A stretch of DNA of 64,000 bases, from the NCBI RefSeq assembly GCF_000487995.2, contig NZ_CP097562.1, positions 1,485,001-1,549,000 on the forward strand, in the 5' to 3' direction. The stretch is from Mucispirillum schaedleri ASF457 (lineage in GTDB: Bacteria; Chrysiogenota; Deferribacteres; Deferribacterales; Mucispirillaceae). The notes beneath the pieces were generated by a model. The model saw only the letters and a program-made list of their open reading frames with translations, did no database searches and was not told the origin of the DNA. Shown piece after piece: positions 17,317-26,457 of the stretch; position 1 is the stretch's first letter; the number at the start of each line of letters is the position of its first letter. The position numbers were made by a program, and so were the translations under genes.

Positions 17317-17613
17317 TTATATTACTGCTTCACCTTTTGCCTGCAGCTCTTTTGCATATACTTCTATTTCTCTGCATATTTCATAGTCATATAAATTTTT
17401 TAAATCTTCTGCTGATTTTGTCCCCATTATTAAATCAAACATATCATTATCATACATTTTTGTAAGCAGCTCATTTAATCTGATTAATTTTTCGTCGCTG
17501 TAACTATCTTTTACTTTTTCTGCAATAAATTTTTTCATTAATACTTCATTTTCAAGTATTGCTCTTCTTGCACATTGAAAATATGCCTTTTTATAAAGCG
17601 GGTTTTCACTCAT
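17317..17613 (-). CDS. SdhE-like FAD assembly factor (succinate dehydrogenase assembly factor 2 family)
   Basis: This is a 98-residue helical protein with 'CARRAILENEVLMKKF' near residue 14, close to the SdhE pattern RRGMLELDLLL..F, followed by 'LNELLTKMYDNDMFDLIMG', which matches the family's L..LL...D.DL..WL.G. SdhE-type proteins promote covalent FAD attachment to succinate dehydrogenase/fumarate reductase flavoproteins. It starts five bases after korC, whose final codons contain its AGGAG site, so it is the fifth gene of the kor operon. The exact RGxxE motif reads RAILE, so the call is probable, not certain. Confidence 0.55.
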   Translation of the reverse strand: MSENPLYKKAYFQCARRAILENEVLMKKFIAEKVKDSYSDEKLIRLNELLTKMYDNDMFDLIMGTKSAEDLKNLYDYEICREIEVYAKELQAKGEAVI

Positions 17614-17618
17614 TTAAA

Positions 17619-18164
17619 TTATTCTCCTAATGCTTTTTTTGCCAGTTCTATACCTATATTGTATGCTTTTTTGTTATTTTCAGCAGCACGAGCTGGAAAG
17701 TTATCAATAATAACATCTAAAAGATACTCATGTTTTACAATAGAGCATATTTCATTTACTACTCCAAGAACAGCAATATTTGCAGATACTGAACTGCCTA
17801 ATTCTTTTGAAACTGTTGTAATTACTGGCACATTATATATTGTATATTTTGTATTATCATATTCATGCACCATTGAAGCATCTACAATTACTACTGCATC
17901 ATCTTTTAAATCAACTGCATATTTATTATAAGCTTCCTGTGTTAATGATATTACAATATCAGGATTTACTATTTTAGGATAATTTATTTCATCATCACTT
18001 ATGATTACTTCTGCTTTACTGGCACCGCCCCTTGCTTCTGGACCATAAGACTGGCTTTGCACTGCATTTTTACCGCCCTTTATAGCTGCAGCCTGAGCCA
18101 AAAGAATACCTGCTGTAATAATACCCTGACCACCAGAGCCTGAAAATCTAATATCGTATCTCAT
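17619..18164 (-). CDS. korC: 2-oxoacid:ferredoxin oxidoreductase, gamma subunit (KorC)
   Basis: Gamma subunit of an oxygen-sensitive 2-oxoacid:ferredoxin oxidoreductase, most likely for 2-oxoglutarate. The 181-residue protein starts 'RYDIRFSGSGGQGIITAGILLAQ' (family signature G.GGQG in the first 20 residues) and has 'SQSYGPEARGGASKAEVIIS'-type sequence near residue 40. Its start overlaps the korB stop (TAATG). It works with the other three subunits encoded immediately upstream. Confidence 0.92.
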   Translation of the reverse strand: MRYDIRFSGSGGQGIITAGILLAQAAAIKGGKNAVQSQSYGPEARGGASKAEVIISDDEINYPKIVNPDIVISLTQEAYNKYAVDLKDDAVVIVDASMVHEYDNTKYTIYNVPVITTVSKELGSSVSANIAVLGVVNEICSIVKHEYLLDVIIDNFPARAAENNKKAYNIGIELAKKALGE

Positions 18165-18991
18165 TATTTACCTCCATGCTCCAGAGTAAACCCAGTAACT
18201 TTATCATAATTTTCTACATATTCATCTTTGCTTGTATCATGGTGCAGAATGCCAGTAATAAATTTACCTTCTAGTTCTTCCGCACTCATATTTTCAGCCA
18301 TTTTTTTATTAACTGTATGTTCTTTCTGCCACAAGAGCATACTTGCAGGTGTTTTTTGGTTATTTTTTCTGCCAAATCCTGTTGGACAGCCTGTAATAAT
18401 CTCCACAACGGAAAGACCTTTATGCGAAAAAGCTTCTTTAAAAAGTTTTTCCATAGGCAGTGCATGGTAAGATGTGCTTCTGCCAACAAAGGTTGCTCCT
18501 GCTGCAATGGCAAGTTTACATAAATCAAAATCAGGCTCAAGCATACCAAAAGGTGCAGTAGATGCTTTTGCCCCAGCAGGAGTAGTTGGCGAATACTGAC
18601 CGCCAGTCATACCATAAATATTATTATTAAATATAATCACTGTCATATCTATATTTCTTCTGCATGCATGTATAAAGTGGTTGCCGCCAATAGCACTCAT
18701 ATCTCCATCGCCACCAAGAGCAACTATTTTTAAAGCTGGATTTGCAAGTTTTATACCTGTTGCAAAAGCTAAACTTCTGCCGTGAGTTGTATGCAGTGTA
18801 TTAAAATCAAGATAACCGGGCAGGCGGCTTGCACAGCCTATACCTGAAGCGATAACTGTTTCATCTTTACTCCAGCCCATAGAAGCTATTGCTCTAATCA
18901 TTGATTTCATTATAATCCCATATCCACAGCCGGGGCACCATATATGCGGCAGTCTGCCTTTTCTTATATATTCCTCATAATTATAAGCCAT
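18164..18991 (-). CDS. korB: 2-oxoacid:ferredoxin oxidoreductase, beta subunit (KorB)
   Basis: Thiamine-diphosphate-binding beta subunit. The 275-residue protein has the iron-sulfur/TPP entry motif 'HIWCPGCGYGIIMKS', 'ASGIGCASRLPGYLDF', 'HGRSLAFATGIKLA', the GDG motif in 'VALGGDGDMSAIGGNHF' and 'NNNIYGMTGGQYSPTTP'. The last is typical of 2-oxoglutarate-type enzymes. It overlaps korA by one base and korC by one base. Confidence 0.93.
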   Translation of the reverse strand: MAYNYEEYIRKGRLPHIWCPGCGYGIIMKSMIRAIASMGWSKDETVIASGIGCASRLPGYLDFNTLHTTHGRSLAFATGIKLANPALKIVALGGDGDMSAIGGNHFIHACRRNIDMTVIIFNNNIYGMTGGQYSPTTPAGAKASTAPFGMLEPDFDLCKLAIAAGATFVGRSTSYHALPMEKLFKEAFSHKGLSVVEIITGCPTGFGRKNNQKTPASMLLWQKEHTVNKKMAENMSAEELEGKFITGILHHDTSKDEYVENYDKVTGFTLEHGGK

Positions 18992-20118
18992 TACATCGCC
19001 TCCACTGCTTTTTTTATTTGTGCAGGTGAGACAGGCTCACTGTCTACCCTGTATATATGCTCCACTCTGCATTTACCATTTACTGCACGGCTAACTTCTC
19101 TTACAGTTTGACCAAGGCTTAATTCTGGAACTAAAAACCCTTTCACTTTTCCTGCATATTTAAGTATATCAATATCTGGAAACGGCCATATAGTTAATGG
19201 TTTTAAAAGTCCTGCTTTTATACCTTTTTTTCTTAAATTAAGCACTGCATCTTTTGAAGCACGAGCAGAACTTCCAAAAGCAAAAATAATATATTCTGCA
19301 TCATCACAGTGAAAATGTTCTGTTAATACTATATCATCATAATTTTTTTCTACTTTTGATAAAAGTCTTTCTTCCTGTATACCTATTAATTTAGAGCTGT
19401 TTGTTGGAAAGCCGTATTCATCATGATTAAGCCCTGTAACATGGTAGCGGTAACACGAGCCAAATGGTGCAAGTGGTGAAACAGGCTGGCTGTTATCATA
19501 AGGCTTGTAATCTTCTGCACTGCATACTGGTTTTAATCTATCTATTATTTCAAGCTCGCCTTTTGCAGGTATTTCTATAGCTTCTCTCATATGCCCTATA
19601 ATCTCATCTGATAAAATAATTACAGGCATGCGATATTTTTCTGCTAAATTAAATGCTCTGACTGTCTGGCTGAACTGCTCATAAACTGTTGATGGTGTAA
19701 GAGCAATACATGGATGGTCCCCATGAGTTCCCCAGCGAGCCTGCATAATATCTGCCTGTCCAGGACCTGTTGGAGTGCCTGTTGACGGTCCGCCACGCAT
19801 AACATTTAAAACAACACATGGCACTTCTGCCATATATCCATATCCTAAATTTTCTAATTTTAATGACATACCAGGACCGCTTGTAGCAGTAAGTGATTTA
19901 GCACCAGCAAGGGAAGCTCCAATAACTGCTGCCATTGCACTAATTTCATCTTCCATTTGTATAAACCTGCCACCATGAGATGGAAGCCATGCAGCAAGAC
20001 GCTCTGCAACTTCTGTTGACGGAGTAATAGGATAGCCTGCAAAAAATTTACACCCTGCATATAATGCACCTAATGCAACAGCATCGTTGCCTTGTAAAAA
20101 TTTACGCTCTTTTTCCAT
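18991..20118 (-). CDS. korA: 2-oxoacid:ferredoxin oxidoreductase, alpha subunit (KorA)
   Basis: Alpha subunit carrying the transketolase pyrimidine-binding and C-terminal domains. The 375-residue protein shows 'GNDAVALGALYAGCKFFAGYPITPSTE' (residues about 9-35), 'QMEDEISAMAAVIGASLAGAKS', 'TSGPGMSLKLENLGY' and 'RGGPSTGTPTGPGQADIM', all diagnostic. GAGG inside the end of korD serves as its ribosome-binding site. The complex links the TCA cycle (oxidative or reductive) to reduced ferredoxin; direction cannot be read from sequence. Confidence 0.94.
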   Translation of the reverse strand: MEKERKFLQGNDAVALGALYAGCKFFAGYPITPSTEVAERLAAWLPSHGGRFIQMEDEISAMAAVIGASLAGAKSLTATSGPGMSLKLENLGYGYMAEVPCVVLNVMRGGPSTGTPTGPGQADIMQARWGTHGDHPCIALTPSTVYEQFSQTVRAFNLAEKYRMPVIILSDEIIGHMREAIEIPAKGELEIIDRLKPVCSAEDYKPYDNSQPVSPLAPFGSCYRYHVTGLNHDEYGFPTNSSKLIGIQEERLLSKVEKNYDDIVLTEHFHCDDAEYIIFAFGSSARASKDAVLNLRKKGIKAGLLKPLTIWPFPDIDILKYAGKVKGFLVPELSLGQTVREVSRAVNGKCRVEHIYRVDSEPVSPAQIKKAVEAM

Positions 20119-20119
20119 A

Positions 20120-20311
20120 CTATAACCTCGTAACTTCTATTGCAAAATCAGGACATCTTAACTCACACTGCATACATGCTGTGCATTTTTCTATATCTGC
20201 AATATGCACTTTAAAATCCTGCATATCAAGCACCTGTGCAGGACAAAGCACAACGCATATTTCGCAGCCTTTGCACCTTTCTTTATATATTTTTATTTCA
20301 CTTTTTGCCAT
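20120..20311 (-). CDS. korD: 2-oxoacid:ferredoxin oxidoreductase, delta (ferredoxin-like) subunit (KorD)
   Basis: This 63-residue protein has two [4Fe-4S] motifs, 'CKGCEICVVLCP' and 'CTACMQCELRCP', and so transfers electrons for the complex. It is first in the operon; ribosome-binding site GAGG. A good promoter lies 40-70 bases upstream. Confidence 0.92.
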   Translation of the reverse strand: MAKSEIKIYKERCKGCEICVVLCPAQVLDMQDFKVHIADIEKCTACMQCELRCPDFAIEVTRL

Positions 20312-20352
20312 AGCACAACCTCATATTTTAAATATAAATATGCTTATCTGAT

Positions 20353-20380
20353 ATTATAATCTTTTTTTAATTTTTGTAAA
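20353..20380 (-). promoter_or_regulatory. Promoter of the korDABC operon
   Basis: On the minus strand, TTTACA (20380-20375) and TATAAT (20358-20353) are 16 bases apart, 42 bases before the korD start. A perfect DnaA-box-like TTATCCACA lies just upstream of the -35 (20396-20388). Confidence 0.65.
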
Positions 20381-20435
20381 GTAAGTATGTGGATAAAAAA
20401 CTATAAAAATGAGTAACTTATTATACAAAAAAATA

Positions 20436-21287
20436 CTACTTCTTTCTTTCAATTACAGCTTTAATATCAAGTGGTAACGCATGAAAAAAAGCTGATGATA
20501 CTATCACATCTGCCTCTGATGCTGCATATTCTTTTATATTGCCTTTATTTATACCACCAGCTGCAAGTATAAGCATTTTAGGATTTATGCTGTTTCTTTC
20601 TTTTACAATATTTTTTATTTCATCAGGACTTAATTTATCAAGCTGCAGACCGTCAATAAAATCATAGTGAAGAGCTTTTAAGCTGTCCTGCATATTTTCT
20701 GTTTCTAATATTATCTTTTTTTCCACCATTTTATGATTTGATGATTTTATTACTCTTTCTATATTATCAAATCCGCCAATAAATTCTATATGCTGCTTAA
20801 AGATAAGCACAGTTTCTGAAAGTCCTAATCTATGAGCAGAAACACCACCTGCCTGAAATGCAAGAGTTACAAGCTCCCTTGAAAGCGGCATAGATTTCCT
20901 TGTAGCTGCAAGTATTATATTTTGATTCACTGAATGAGCAATGTCCACCATTTCCCTGCAAAGAGTTGCAATACCTGAAAGATATTCTAATGTATTCAAA
21001 GATACTTTCCAGCCAGTATGCAGTGCTTCAGCTTTCCCTTTTGCTTTTAAAATAAGACTTCCTGTAGAAAGTTTTTCTCCGTCTTTAACTTCTGATAATA
21101 TTTCACATCCTAGTTTTGTGAAAATTTTTCCTGCCAGCCCTGCTCCAGCTATTACACCTTCGCTTCTTGTATAAAAAGAAATAGTACCATTTTCTTCACC
21201 AATGCCAAGCATTTCTGTAGTAATATCAGAATAAGGTACATCTTCCTTTATTATTTTATCTATTATTTCATCAGTAATATATAACAT
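20436..21287 (-). CDS. modD: ModD, NadC-like protein of molybdate metabolism
   Basis: This is a 283-residue homologue of quinolinate phosphoribosyltransferase. The opening 'MLYITDEIIDKIIKEDVPYSD' (residues 1-21, shown here only as landmark MLYITDE...EDVPYSD), 'LHTGWKVSLNTLEYLSGIAT', 'AATRKSMPLSRELV', 'GGVSAHRLGLSETVLIF' and 'LILAAGGINKGNI' match ModD, a paralogue usually found with molybdate transport genes. The biochemical role of ModD is unsettled. No modABC genes are next to it here. NadC proper is the alternative, but the HR.GLSE and start pattern favour ModD. Confidence 0.78.
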   Translation of the reverse strand: MLYITDEIIDKIIKEDVPYSDITTEMLGIGEENGTISFYTRSEGVIAGAGLAGKIFTKLGCEILSEVKDGEKLSTGSLILKAKGKAEALHTGWKVSLNTLEYLSGIATLCREMVDIAHSVNQNIILAATRKSMPLSRELVTLAFQAGGVSAHRLGLSETVLIFKQHIEFIGGFDNIERVIKSSNHKMVEKKIILETENMQDSLKALHYDFIDGLQLDKLSPDEIKNIVKERNSINPKMLILAAGGINKGNIKEYAASEADVIVSSAFFHALPLDIKAVIERKK

Positions 21288-21418
21288 ATTATATTATGCT
21301 CCCTTTATGCTTTACAGCTATAAAACTTATTATGTTTTTACAATCATATATAAAAATATCTAATAATTCAATTAAGAAAAAATAATATTATCCGATAATA
21401 TGTATGGAGGATGATACT

Positions 21419-21652
21419 ATGAGTAATTTGGCACATTATTTGCAAAACAGTCTTCATGATGAAAACATTATGGAGCGAGCTATGAATGAGATTATGAGAA
21501 AAGAATACAATATTTCAAATGATATTGAAATATCTTATTCACTTATTAATACAGCACAGCAGACACTTTCTGATTTAGATAAATCAATTGATGAACTTTC
21601 TATGCTTGTAGAAAATCTTCGCCATCAGTCATTAAAATTAACCAAAGACTAA
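21419..21652 (+). CDS. Small helical protein of unknown function
   Basis: This is a 77-residue protein, rich in Glu/Asn/Leu, predicted to be all-helical with a heptad-like stretch from about residue 40 ('LINTAQQTLSDLDKSIDEL'). No family recognised. The start at 21419 is chosen because GGAGG (21406-21410) lies eight bases upstream; the in-frame ATG at 21404 overlaps that site. It is a single gene or first of two with the next one. Confidence 0.6.
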   Translation: MSNLAHYLQNSLHDENIMERAMNEIMRKEYNISNDIEISYSLINTAQQTLSDLDKSIDELSMLVENLRHQSLKLTKD

Positions 21653-21823
21653 TATGCAGGCTGTAATTTTTGCCTGTATAGCTGATATTTTTATATACAT
21701 TTGTTTTTAATTTAGCAAGATTAGTGTATATAATCATAATAATCCTATGTATAGTTTTTTATTTACTTTTTATCTGCTTTAATATAAAAATAATTCATAG
21801 ATATTTATATGGTATGGTGTGTT

Positions 21824-22720
21824 ATGACCCTAAGCAAAAAGAAAATAATTATATTTGTAGTATCTATTTTAATCTGTTTAATAATAATTGCTCCTATAAC
21901 TGCATATTTTATTGCAAATGCTAATGCAAAATCAAAAGTTGCATCATTTACAAAATCAATACAGGGCGTATGCTCTATCAATTATGGGGATGTTTCATAT
22001 AATATATTAAACAGACACTTAAAAATATCAGATATTCTTATTTCATGCTATGATGAAAAGGCTTTTTTTATTAAAGAAACAGAGTTTAATCATATTGTTT
22101 CAGGCATACCGGTTCCACTAAATGTTCAGGCTGATTTAAAAGGCGGCACTGCATATACTGCTGCAAAAGTTTTTAAGCAGTATGGAGAGTATGCATCTAA
22201 ATTAGGGTATAACAATGTAAACTTTCAAGGACGCATATCATATACACTAGGCAAAGTATCTAAGGAATTTAAAATAGTTACCTTTAATATCAATGCAGAT
22301 AATATTGGTTTTTTCCAAGGTCAAATGAAAGTCCCTAATGTTTATGATAATGATTTAAGAGTTATATATAATAATATTTTAAATAACAGTCCTGCATCAT
22401 TTGCACTTGATTTTAGTGATAAAGGCTTAAAAAACACTGTAATATCAAAATTTGTGCAGATTTCAGAATTTGATAATAATACAATCAATGAGAAAATAAA
22501 AAATGCTTTTTATAAAAGAGCAGTAGATAGTGATAACAGAACAAAAGAAAACTATACACAGCTGGAAAAATTTCTTATAAGCAGTAATACAATATCCATA
22601 AATTTATTAGAAAATAGTAATAAATCAATATTGGAAACTATTAACTCTTTTGATATTACAGGGTATAGAAAAATGCTTAATTCTATAAAAAATGCAGAAG
22701 TAGAGTTATTTACAAAATAA
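21824..22720 (+). CDS. Membrane-anchored protein of unknown function
   Basis: This is a 298-residue protein with a short cytoplasmic KKK, one hydrophobic segment (about residues 6-28) and an extracytoplasmic domain of beta-strand character. The stretches 'INYGDVSYNILNRHLKISDI' and 'NVQADLKGG' recall the repeating strands of DUF945/AsmA-like proteins, but I cannot assign it. There is no strong ribosome-binding site; start could be 21809 (five residues longer). Confidence 0.55.
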   Translation: MTLSKKKIIIFVVSILICLIIIAPITAYFIANANAKSKVASFTKSIQGVCSINYGDVSYNILNRHLKISDILISCYDEKAFFIKETEFNHIVSGIPVPLNVQADLKGGTAYTAAKVFKQYGEYASKLGYNNVNFQGRISYTLGKVSKEFKIVTFNINADNIGFFQGQMKVPNVYDNDLRVIYNNILNNSPASFALDFSDKGLKNTVISKFVQISEFDNNTINEKIKNAFYKRAVDSDNRTKENYTQLEKFLISSNTISINLLENSNKSILETINSFDITGYRKMLNSIKNAEVELFTK

Positions 22721-22850
22721 AAATATGTTTTTAGATATTTCGTTATAAATCAAGCTTAGTGTGATTTTATGAACTTTAAATTATCTACTATATTTATTAT
22801 GGGTATATATGTATTTCAAACCTTGAACTTACTCAAAAATTTCACATTTA

Positions 22851-22938
22851 AGTGATTTTGAGCCTGACTTTAAAGGCAAAAAATCTAAATTATATATATT
22901 GCAGTAATGTATAATCTACTTAAACTATCTATTTTTTT
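22851..22938 (+). repeat. Dispersed palindromic element, family A copy 2 (left half and middle)
   Basis: It begins GTGATTTTGAGCCTGA, continues through AAGGCAAAAAATCTAAA and the conserved TATATATTGCAGTAATGTATAAT middle, then stops before the right inverted end. It lies in the gap between two convergent unknown genes. The rest of the 22721-22999 gap holds nothing else I can name. Confidence 0.7.
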
Positions 22939-22999
22939 AAGTAAGTCCATATAAAAGCAGGAAATAATTACAGAATAATTATTAAAATTTATAATAAAG

Positions 23000-23308
23000 T
23001 TACACAGTCATATCAAATCTTCTAGCTGCCTGAGCCATAGCAGAATAAGCACTGCCAGTCTTTAACGGTTTATGATAATTAAGATTTGGCTTTGGTGACC
23101 ATTGACCATTTTTATTAAATCTGTTAATAGCAGCTATTGTTTCAGATTCCATTTCTATTCTTTTATTTACTGCCATTTTAGAAAGCTTAATACTTTCACT
23201 AAAATAATCTCTGCGTGCTTTTGCAACAGCTAAATTTTTATTGACATAATCTCTTGGACGAGGATTAGAAGTTATAACGGCTCTAAGCCCGATTGTTTCG
23301 ATACTCAT
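23000..23308 (-). CDS. Conserved-looking small protein of unknown function
   Basis: This is a 102-residue, basic protein (many Arg/Lys/Asn), no signal peptide or membrane segment. It begins MSIETIGLRAV and has a helical stretch 'ESIKLSKMAVNKRIEMESE' in the middle. A good AGGAG site precedes the ATG at 23308. I do not recognise the family. Convergent with the preceding unknown gene and divergent from the ankyrin lipoprotein. Confidence 0.6.
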   Translation of the reverse strand: MSIETIGLRAVITSNPRPRDYVNKNLAVAKARRDYFSESIKLSKMAVNKRIEMESETIAAINRFNKNGQWSPKPNLNYHKPLKTGSAYSAMAQAARRFDMTV

Positions 23309-23552
23309 ATTTCGCTCCTAATATGATAAAAAAATATACAAATATACCGCCGTTTTTCTGCTGATATATAATATCCTGCATAAGATAATTCTCGTGCAAA
23401 AATCACCTTATATATAATAATGTATATTAATTATTAGTTTTATACAAGTAGTTCTTGAATTTTATATAAGATTTTATTAAAATTGTTTAAATTTATTTAA
23501 TGGCATATTTCTTGCTTTACTATTTATATTATTCAGTAAGGAGCTTATGAGC

Positions 23553-25543
23553 ATGCGCAGAATATTAATTATACTTGCAGTAATTTTAACAGCATTAGGC
23601 TGTGCTAATAAAAATAACATATTTAAAGACCCTTCTACTCAGAAAATTGCTTCTAAGGAAACTTTTTTATATAAAATCAATAAAAAAGAAGTAAATCTGC
23701 CTGTTTTTTTCAGACTTCCACAGGATAAAAAAATATTCCATTAACTTTTGAAAAAATCGGCTCATCTTCTGTGCCTGTAATACTGAATAATGATATTAAC
23801 GGCTGGAATGCTTTCAGCAGCAAGGCTCTTTCATCAAATGGTGATGATTTTGGTATCATTATAGATTTTGCTGGTGGCGGTGTATATGAGATGCCGCAGG
23901 ATGATGTTAAAACCTATTTAAGTAAATTTGCTCCACAGGATGCTTTTATTATAAAAGAGCTGATTCCAAGTAAAAATAATAAAGGCTTTACTAAAATGAT
24001 AGCAGTTGATGCATCAGCTTTATATAATAAAGAAGAATTAAATCATCTTGTCCTGCTTAATGATTTAGATTTAGCCAACCAGTCACAAAATATGTATTCC
24101 TATCAATCTGAAATAAGAGAAACACCAAAAGTAGATGGTGATAAAACATTTAATAAAATAAATAAAAATGCTGTTGTGTTAGACAAACCGTTAATCACTG
24201 CTGCTACAAATGGGCAGTATGACAGGCTTTTAAAACTTTTAGAGAATAATGCAAACATTAATGAATTAAATCCTGAAACTCTTGATAATGCGTTGATTGC
24301 TGCTATTGGCAACGGTGATGAAGATATTGCAAACCTTTTACTTGATAAAGGAATAAATGCAAAACATAAAAATAAAAACAACCAGTCTGCCTTACATATT
24401 GCATCAAATTTTGGTCTTTATAATACAGTAAACAGGCTTTTAAAAACAGGACTTCCTGTTAACGACAGAGATAATGGCGGCAATACTCCATTAATGTATG
24501 CAGCTGCTTCGCCAAATACTTATGTTACTGACTTATTAATAGATAATGGTGCAAAACTAGAAGACAGAAACAGTGACGGAGAAACACCGCTTCTTATAGC
24601 TGCAAGAGCAGGCAACACAAAAACAGTTGATAATTTAATGAAAAAAGGTGCAAATCCATCCGTAGTTGATAATAAAGGCAATGGTGCAGTTATGAAAGCT
24701 GCTGTAGAAAATAATAAATATACTCTGCAAAATCTTTTATCAAAAGGGTTAAACCCTGATTTAAAAAACAGGAAAGGTTATACTCCGCTTATGATGACAG
24801 TGCAGCAGGGAAATACTGATATTACAAATGACCTTTTGAAAGCAGGTGCAGATATTAATGCAAAAGACCCTATAGGTAATACTCCACTTATGACTGCCAC
24901 ATTATCTGGGGATACTCCAATGGTGAGAGAGCTTTTAAAACATAAACCGAATATTCAAGTTAAAAATAAAGAAGATAAAAATGCTTTTGATTTAGCACGC
25001 GATAACGGATTTGCTCAACTTCAAAGAATACTGGGGCAGAATATGAAAACTTTTGATGATGCTTCTATTGCATTATTTGATAAAGCTGCAAAAAATGATA
25101 CAGACGGTGCAGTTTATGCTATAAAAATGGGAGCAAATCCAAATGCAAGGGATAAAAACACAGGAAATACTCCACTTTTTACAGCTGTTGCAAATAACTA
25201 CCTTTACTTAACTCAAAGTTTAATTGCAAACGGTGCTGATGTAAATATTAGAAATAATCTTGGCAATATACCATTAATTATTGCAGTTACTTCTGCAGAT
25301 ACTGCTATGGTTGATACACTAATAAAAGCAAAATCAGATGTAAATGCTGCAAATAAAAATGGAGATACTGCTCTTATATGGGCAACTAAATTAAAAAATA
25401 TTGATATGGTCCGTCTGCTTTTAACTGCTGGAGCTGACCCAAACAAAAAAAATAATGACGGAGTTTCCCCTTATTTAATAGCATATAATGAAAACTCTGA
25501 TGATATTTTAGGGCTTTTACAGGCAGCAGGCGGCTATAAATAA
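23553..25543 (+). pseudogene. Ankyrin-repeat lipoprotein, split by a -1 frameshift at an A7 run
   Basis: Two frames, 23553-23744 and 23771-25543, join into one protein if the A7 run at 23727-23733 is read as A8: '...LPQDKKNIPLTFEK...' then flows into the downstream frame. The first part has a lipoprotein signal (RRILIILAVILTALGC, lipobox LTALGC). The second part holds about a dozen ankyrin repeats ('GNTPLMYAAA', 'GETPLLIAARAGN', 'GYTPLMMTVQQGN', 'GDTALIWATK'). The full product would be about 660 residues and lie on the periplasmic face of a membrane, binding unknown protein partners. An AGGAG site precedes the start; 23547 is an alternative start. It may be a real inactivation, a slippage-controlled gene or a sequencing error. 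Confidence 0.8.
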
Positions 25544-25560
25544 AACATCTAAACTAAATA

Positions 25561-25596
25561 GTTCTGCTCTAAATAAAGGGAGCAGAACATATTTTT
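25561..25596 (+). terminator. Intrinsic terminator after the ankyrin gene
   Basis: GTTCTGCTC (25561-25569) pairs perfectly with GAGCAGAAC (25580-25588), followed by a U-rich tail ATATTTTTG. Confidence 0.75.
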
Positions 25597-25737
25597 GAAT
25601 CTATTTTTTATTTCTTTATTATCAATAATTTATATTTAATAACTTTATTTTTTTTGCTTGCTTTTATATTTTTATGATTACAAATTAAAAAACTTATGCT
25701 ATTGTATTTAACATACTTAAAAAAGGAGTATGTTACA

Positions 25738-26151
25738 TTGTTTAACAGATTATTTAATTTCAGAGCAAAACGGTTGGGACATATTTCAATAAAAGCTAAA
25801 ATGTGCGTTTTACCACTTGTCTCTTATGATGATAAAACAGAAACTCTTGATTATGGTCAGTGCTTTACCATTGATGTTATAAGTATGTCTTTAAACTCTA
25901 TGACTGTCCGCCATAATGATGTGCTAAAAAAAGGTAATATTTTAGAATTTAGAACAAAACATGCACTTGAAGGTAAAGAGTGCCTTAAATGTATGAATTT
26001 TCAAACACTGCCTGAAACTCCATCTTTCAGCTCTTTTATAGGTAAAGTAATATGGCGAAGCAGTGGAGAAGCTGGCATTAATATTATTATGATGAGAGAG
26101 CAGGATAAAACTGCTATCTTAAAAATGATGGCAAACAAATCAAAAAAATAA
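25738..26151 (+). CDS. PilZ-like domain protein (tentative)
   Basis: This is a 137-residue soluble protein. The N-terminal 'FRAKRLGHISIKAKMCVLPL' has the spaced arginines and strand expected at the start of a PilZ (c-di-GMP-binding) domain, and 'FTIDVISMSLNSM' resembles the following DxSxxG strand in degenerate form. The start is taken as TTG at 25738, nine bases after GGAG; no in-frame ATG is well placed. If it is PilZ, the c-di-GMP contact residues are only partly conserved. Confidence 0.45.
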   Translation: MFNRLFNFRAKRLGHISIKAKMCVLPLVSYDDKTETLDYGQCFTIDVISMSLNSMTVRHNDVLKKGNILEFRTKHALEGKECLKCMNFQTLPETPSFSSFIGKVIWRSSGEAGINIIMMREQDKTAILKMMANKSKK

Positions 26152-26157
26152 TTTATA

Positions 26158-26457
26158 CTATCCTACACTCTTCATAACAAATGAAAGCACAAGCATAATA
26201 AATAATACTGCCCCCATAAGTGCTGCTTTATATCTTGCTTTTAACATACAGCCTGTTATAAAAAGCAGTGTCCATATAAATGGAGAAATACATACAATAA
26301 TCGCAGAAATAAAAAACAACTGTTCACTTTTAGCAGATATAAACTTTATATCAAAATATTCAAATATATTTATACAAAAAGAAAACAGTATCATAAAAAG
26401 TATGAAATAAAACATATATTTCATACAAAGTGCTATAATATTTCTTACATCAGTCAA
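26158..26457 (-). CDS. DUF1634-like small membrane protein
   Basis: This is a 99-residue protein with three hydrophobic segments; the last two, 'FFISAIIVCISPFIWTLLFI' and 'ALMGAVLFIMLVLSFVM', follow the DUF1634 pattern (LI.TP..R...., then Y..I..VL.ILLLS). DUF1634 genes commonly follow TauE/SafE-type permease genes, as here, where the frames overlap by eight bases. Function unknown; probably an accessory subunit of the permease. Confidence 0.6.
   Translation of the reverse strand: MTDVRNIIALCMKYMFYFILFMILFSFCINIFEYFDIKFISAKSEQLFFISAIIVCISPFIWTLLFITGCMLKARYKAALMGAVLFIMLVLSFVMKSVG

Noticed and set aside
18286-18549. Frames on both strands across korB
   Set aside because: korB is certain here; the others lack ribosome sites and family similarity.
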